DNA from: Candidatus Zixiibacteriota bacterium
GTDB taxonomy: Bacteria; Zixibacteria; MSB-5A5; GN15; FEB-12
Direction of reading: 5' to 3'
NCBI GenBank assembly: GCA_022564135.1
Contig: JADFLZ010000114.1
Location: forward strand, 1 to 6,913
Length of the DNA: 6,913 nt
The first letter of the stretch is position 1. Each line of letters opens with the position of its first letter. Positions 6,276-6,913 of this stretch are shown piece by piece. The translations under genes were made by a program, and so were the position numbers. Below the pieces are notes generated by a model, which was not told the origin of the DNA, did no database searches, and was given only the letters and a program-made list of their open reading frames with translations.

Positions 6276-6300
6276 GGAGCCCGCCCCGGAGACGGACTCC
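6276..6300 (-). terminator. GC-rich hairpin between the TPR-SH3b and methyltransferase genes
   Basis: On the minus strand GGAGTCCG pairs with CGGGCTCC (eight pairs, one of them a G-U wobble) around a 9-base loop. It begins 14 bases after the stop of the TPR-SH3b gene and ends just before the -35 box of the methyltransferase promoter. There is no U run after it, so it may be an atypical terminator or a 3'-end stabiliser rather than a textbook intrinsic terminator. Confidence 0.4.
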
Positions 6301-6314
6301 TAAAACTCATTCAC

Positions 6315-6913
6315 TTACTTTTTAATCTGGTCTTTATGTACGTAGCCGATTTTACCGCCGATTGGCAGTTTGATTTTGTACCAGTCGCCTTCGATTGCCA
6401 GAACTTCGAGTCTTATTTCTCCCGGAATTCTGACAACCTCGCCGCTGGTATTGGCCGGACCCTGATAGACAGGATAGCGCTTCTGGGATTTGCCTCTCAT
6501 TTTGACAAACTCCGTAAACAGCGACTTGTCATCGGCTGCGGATTCAAAATCAACCGGCACAATGGCCATATCGAGACTGGCATAAAACGGAACCAGATTT
6601 GTACGACGGGCAATTCTTTCGGCGGCTCTTTTGTATCTCTTATCATCTTTGAGCATGGCGGCGCCATCGAACATTTCTTTGGCCATTTCGAAATCACCCG
6701 AAATTTCGTATAAGATACCAAGATTGTATAAGTACTTGGGATTGTAGGGGTCATTATCGAATAGCTTTTTAAAAATTACATAAGCCTTGCGCAGTTCGTA
6801 TTTTTGAGTGGCCAAGGCGGCGACATCAGCTTCTTTTTTGAACTCTTTTATTTTTATTTTATTGAGTTCGAACACTTCAAGCTCGTACCAGGGATTGATC
6901 CTGTTGGTAAATT
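6315..6913 (-). CDS. TPR and SH3b domain protein, C-terminal part (5' end outside window)
   Basis: The minus-strand frame is open to the right edge of the window and ends at the TAA at 6315-6317, giving about 199 visible residues. It starts in a non-repetitive stretch (TNRINPWYELEVFELNKIK), followed by helical repeats. The clearest TPR motif, encoded at 6642-6740, has the pattern N-LG--Y---G---A---F--A and comes after a partial helix pair (KAYVIFKKLFDNDPYNP). The last 53 residues (6318-6476) resemble a bacterial SH3 (SH3b) domain: a VRIPGEIRLEVL strand, GDWYKIKL, and a final GKIGYVHKDQI. SH3b domains often bind cell-wall peptides and TPRs bind proteins, so an envelope-associated role is likely but inferred. 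A GTG at 6873-6875 could be taken as a start, but it has meaningful coding sequence upstream and is more likely an internal valine. Signal or lipoprotein sequences, if any, are outside the window. Confidence 0.8.
   Translation of the reverse strand, partial: FTNRINPWYELEVFELNKIKIKEFKKEADVAALATQKYELRKAYVIFKKLFDNDPYNPKYLYNLGILYEISGDFEMAKEMFDGAAMLKDDKRYKRAAERIARRTNLVPFYASLDMAIVPVDFESAADDKSLFTEFVKMRGKSQKRYPVYQGPANTSGEVVRIPGEIRLEVLAIEGDWYKIKLPIGGKIGYVHKDQIKK

Noticed and set aside
6336..6713. Open frame of 125 codons on the plus strand opposite the TPR-SH3b gene
   Set aside because: It is antisense to a clear domain-bearing protein, has no recognisable motif and no convincing ribosome binding site.

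Overview
The window (about 6.9 kb, moderate-to-low GC) looks like chromosomal DNA of an uncultivated Gram-negative-type bacterium. A secreted protein that combines SbsA-type Ig-like domains, FG-GAP/VCBS propellers, a BACON-like domain, a cohesin-like domain and a C-terminal dockerin ending in a 'YLFRGG' style is typical of Zixibacteria and related FCB-side lineages. That placement is inference from protein style only; there is no rRNA or marker gene here. No mobile element, CRISPR array, tRNA, rRNA or defence locus was seen.

Layout, left to right. (1) 1-203, plus strand: the last 66 residues of a DUF885-family protein whose body lies outside the window. (2) 204-382: an intergenic stretch with a small inverted repeat and a good sigma70-type promoter. 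(3) 383-1364, plus strand: a GT4-type glycosyltransferase split into two overlapping frames, with the N-terminal domain at 383-847 and the C-terminal catalytic domain from about 825 to 1364. This is probably a broken gene or a sequence error. (4) 1365-1560: a promoter, a 12-bp imperfect hairpin and a strong ribosome binding site. (5) 1561-5331, plus strand: a 1256-residue exported multidomain protein built from two copies of an Ig-like domain plus seven-bladed propeller, followed by cohesin-like and dockerin domains. (6) 5332-5432: a short convergent intergenic region with a nested inverted repeat. (7) 5433-6236, minus strand: a class I SAM-dependent methyltransferase, apparently expressed from a leaderless transcript. 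(8) 6237-6314: its promoter and a GC-rich hairpin. (9) 6315-6913, minus strand: the C-terminal part of a TPR plus SH3b protein that runs off the right edge.

The genes do not form one obvious pathway. Three promoter-like sequences sit before the glycosyltransferase, the dockerin protein and the methyltransferase, which suggests separate transcription units. The most notable object is the large exported protein. Its two Ig-propeller units are collinear over about 445 residues with an offset of 554-555 residues, and the calcium-loop aspartates recur every 49 residues. This points to duplication of a whole finished unit rather than continuing single-blade expansion.
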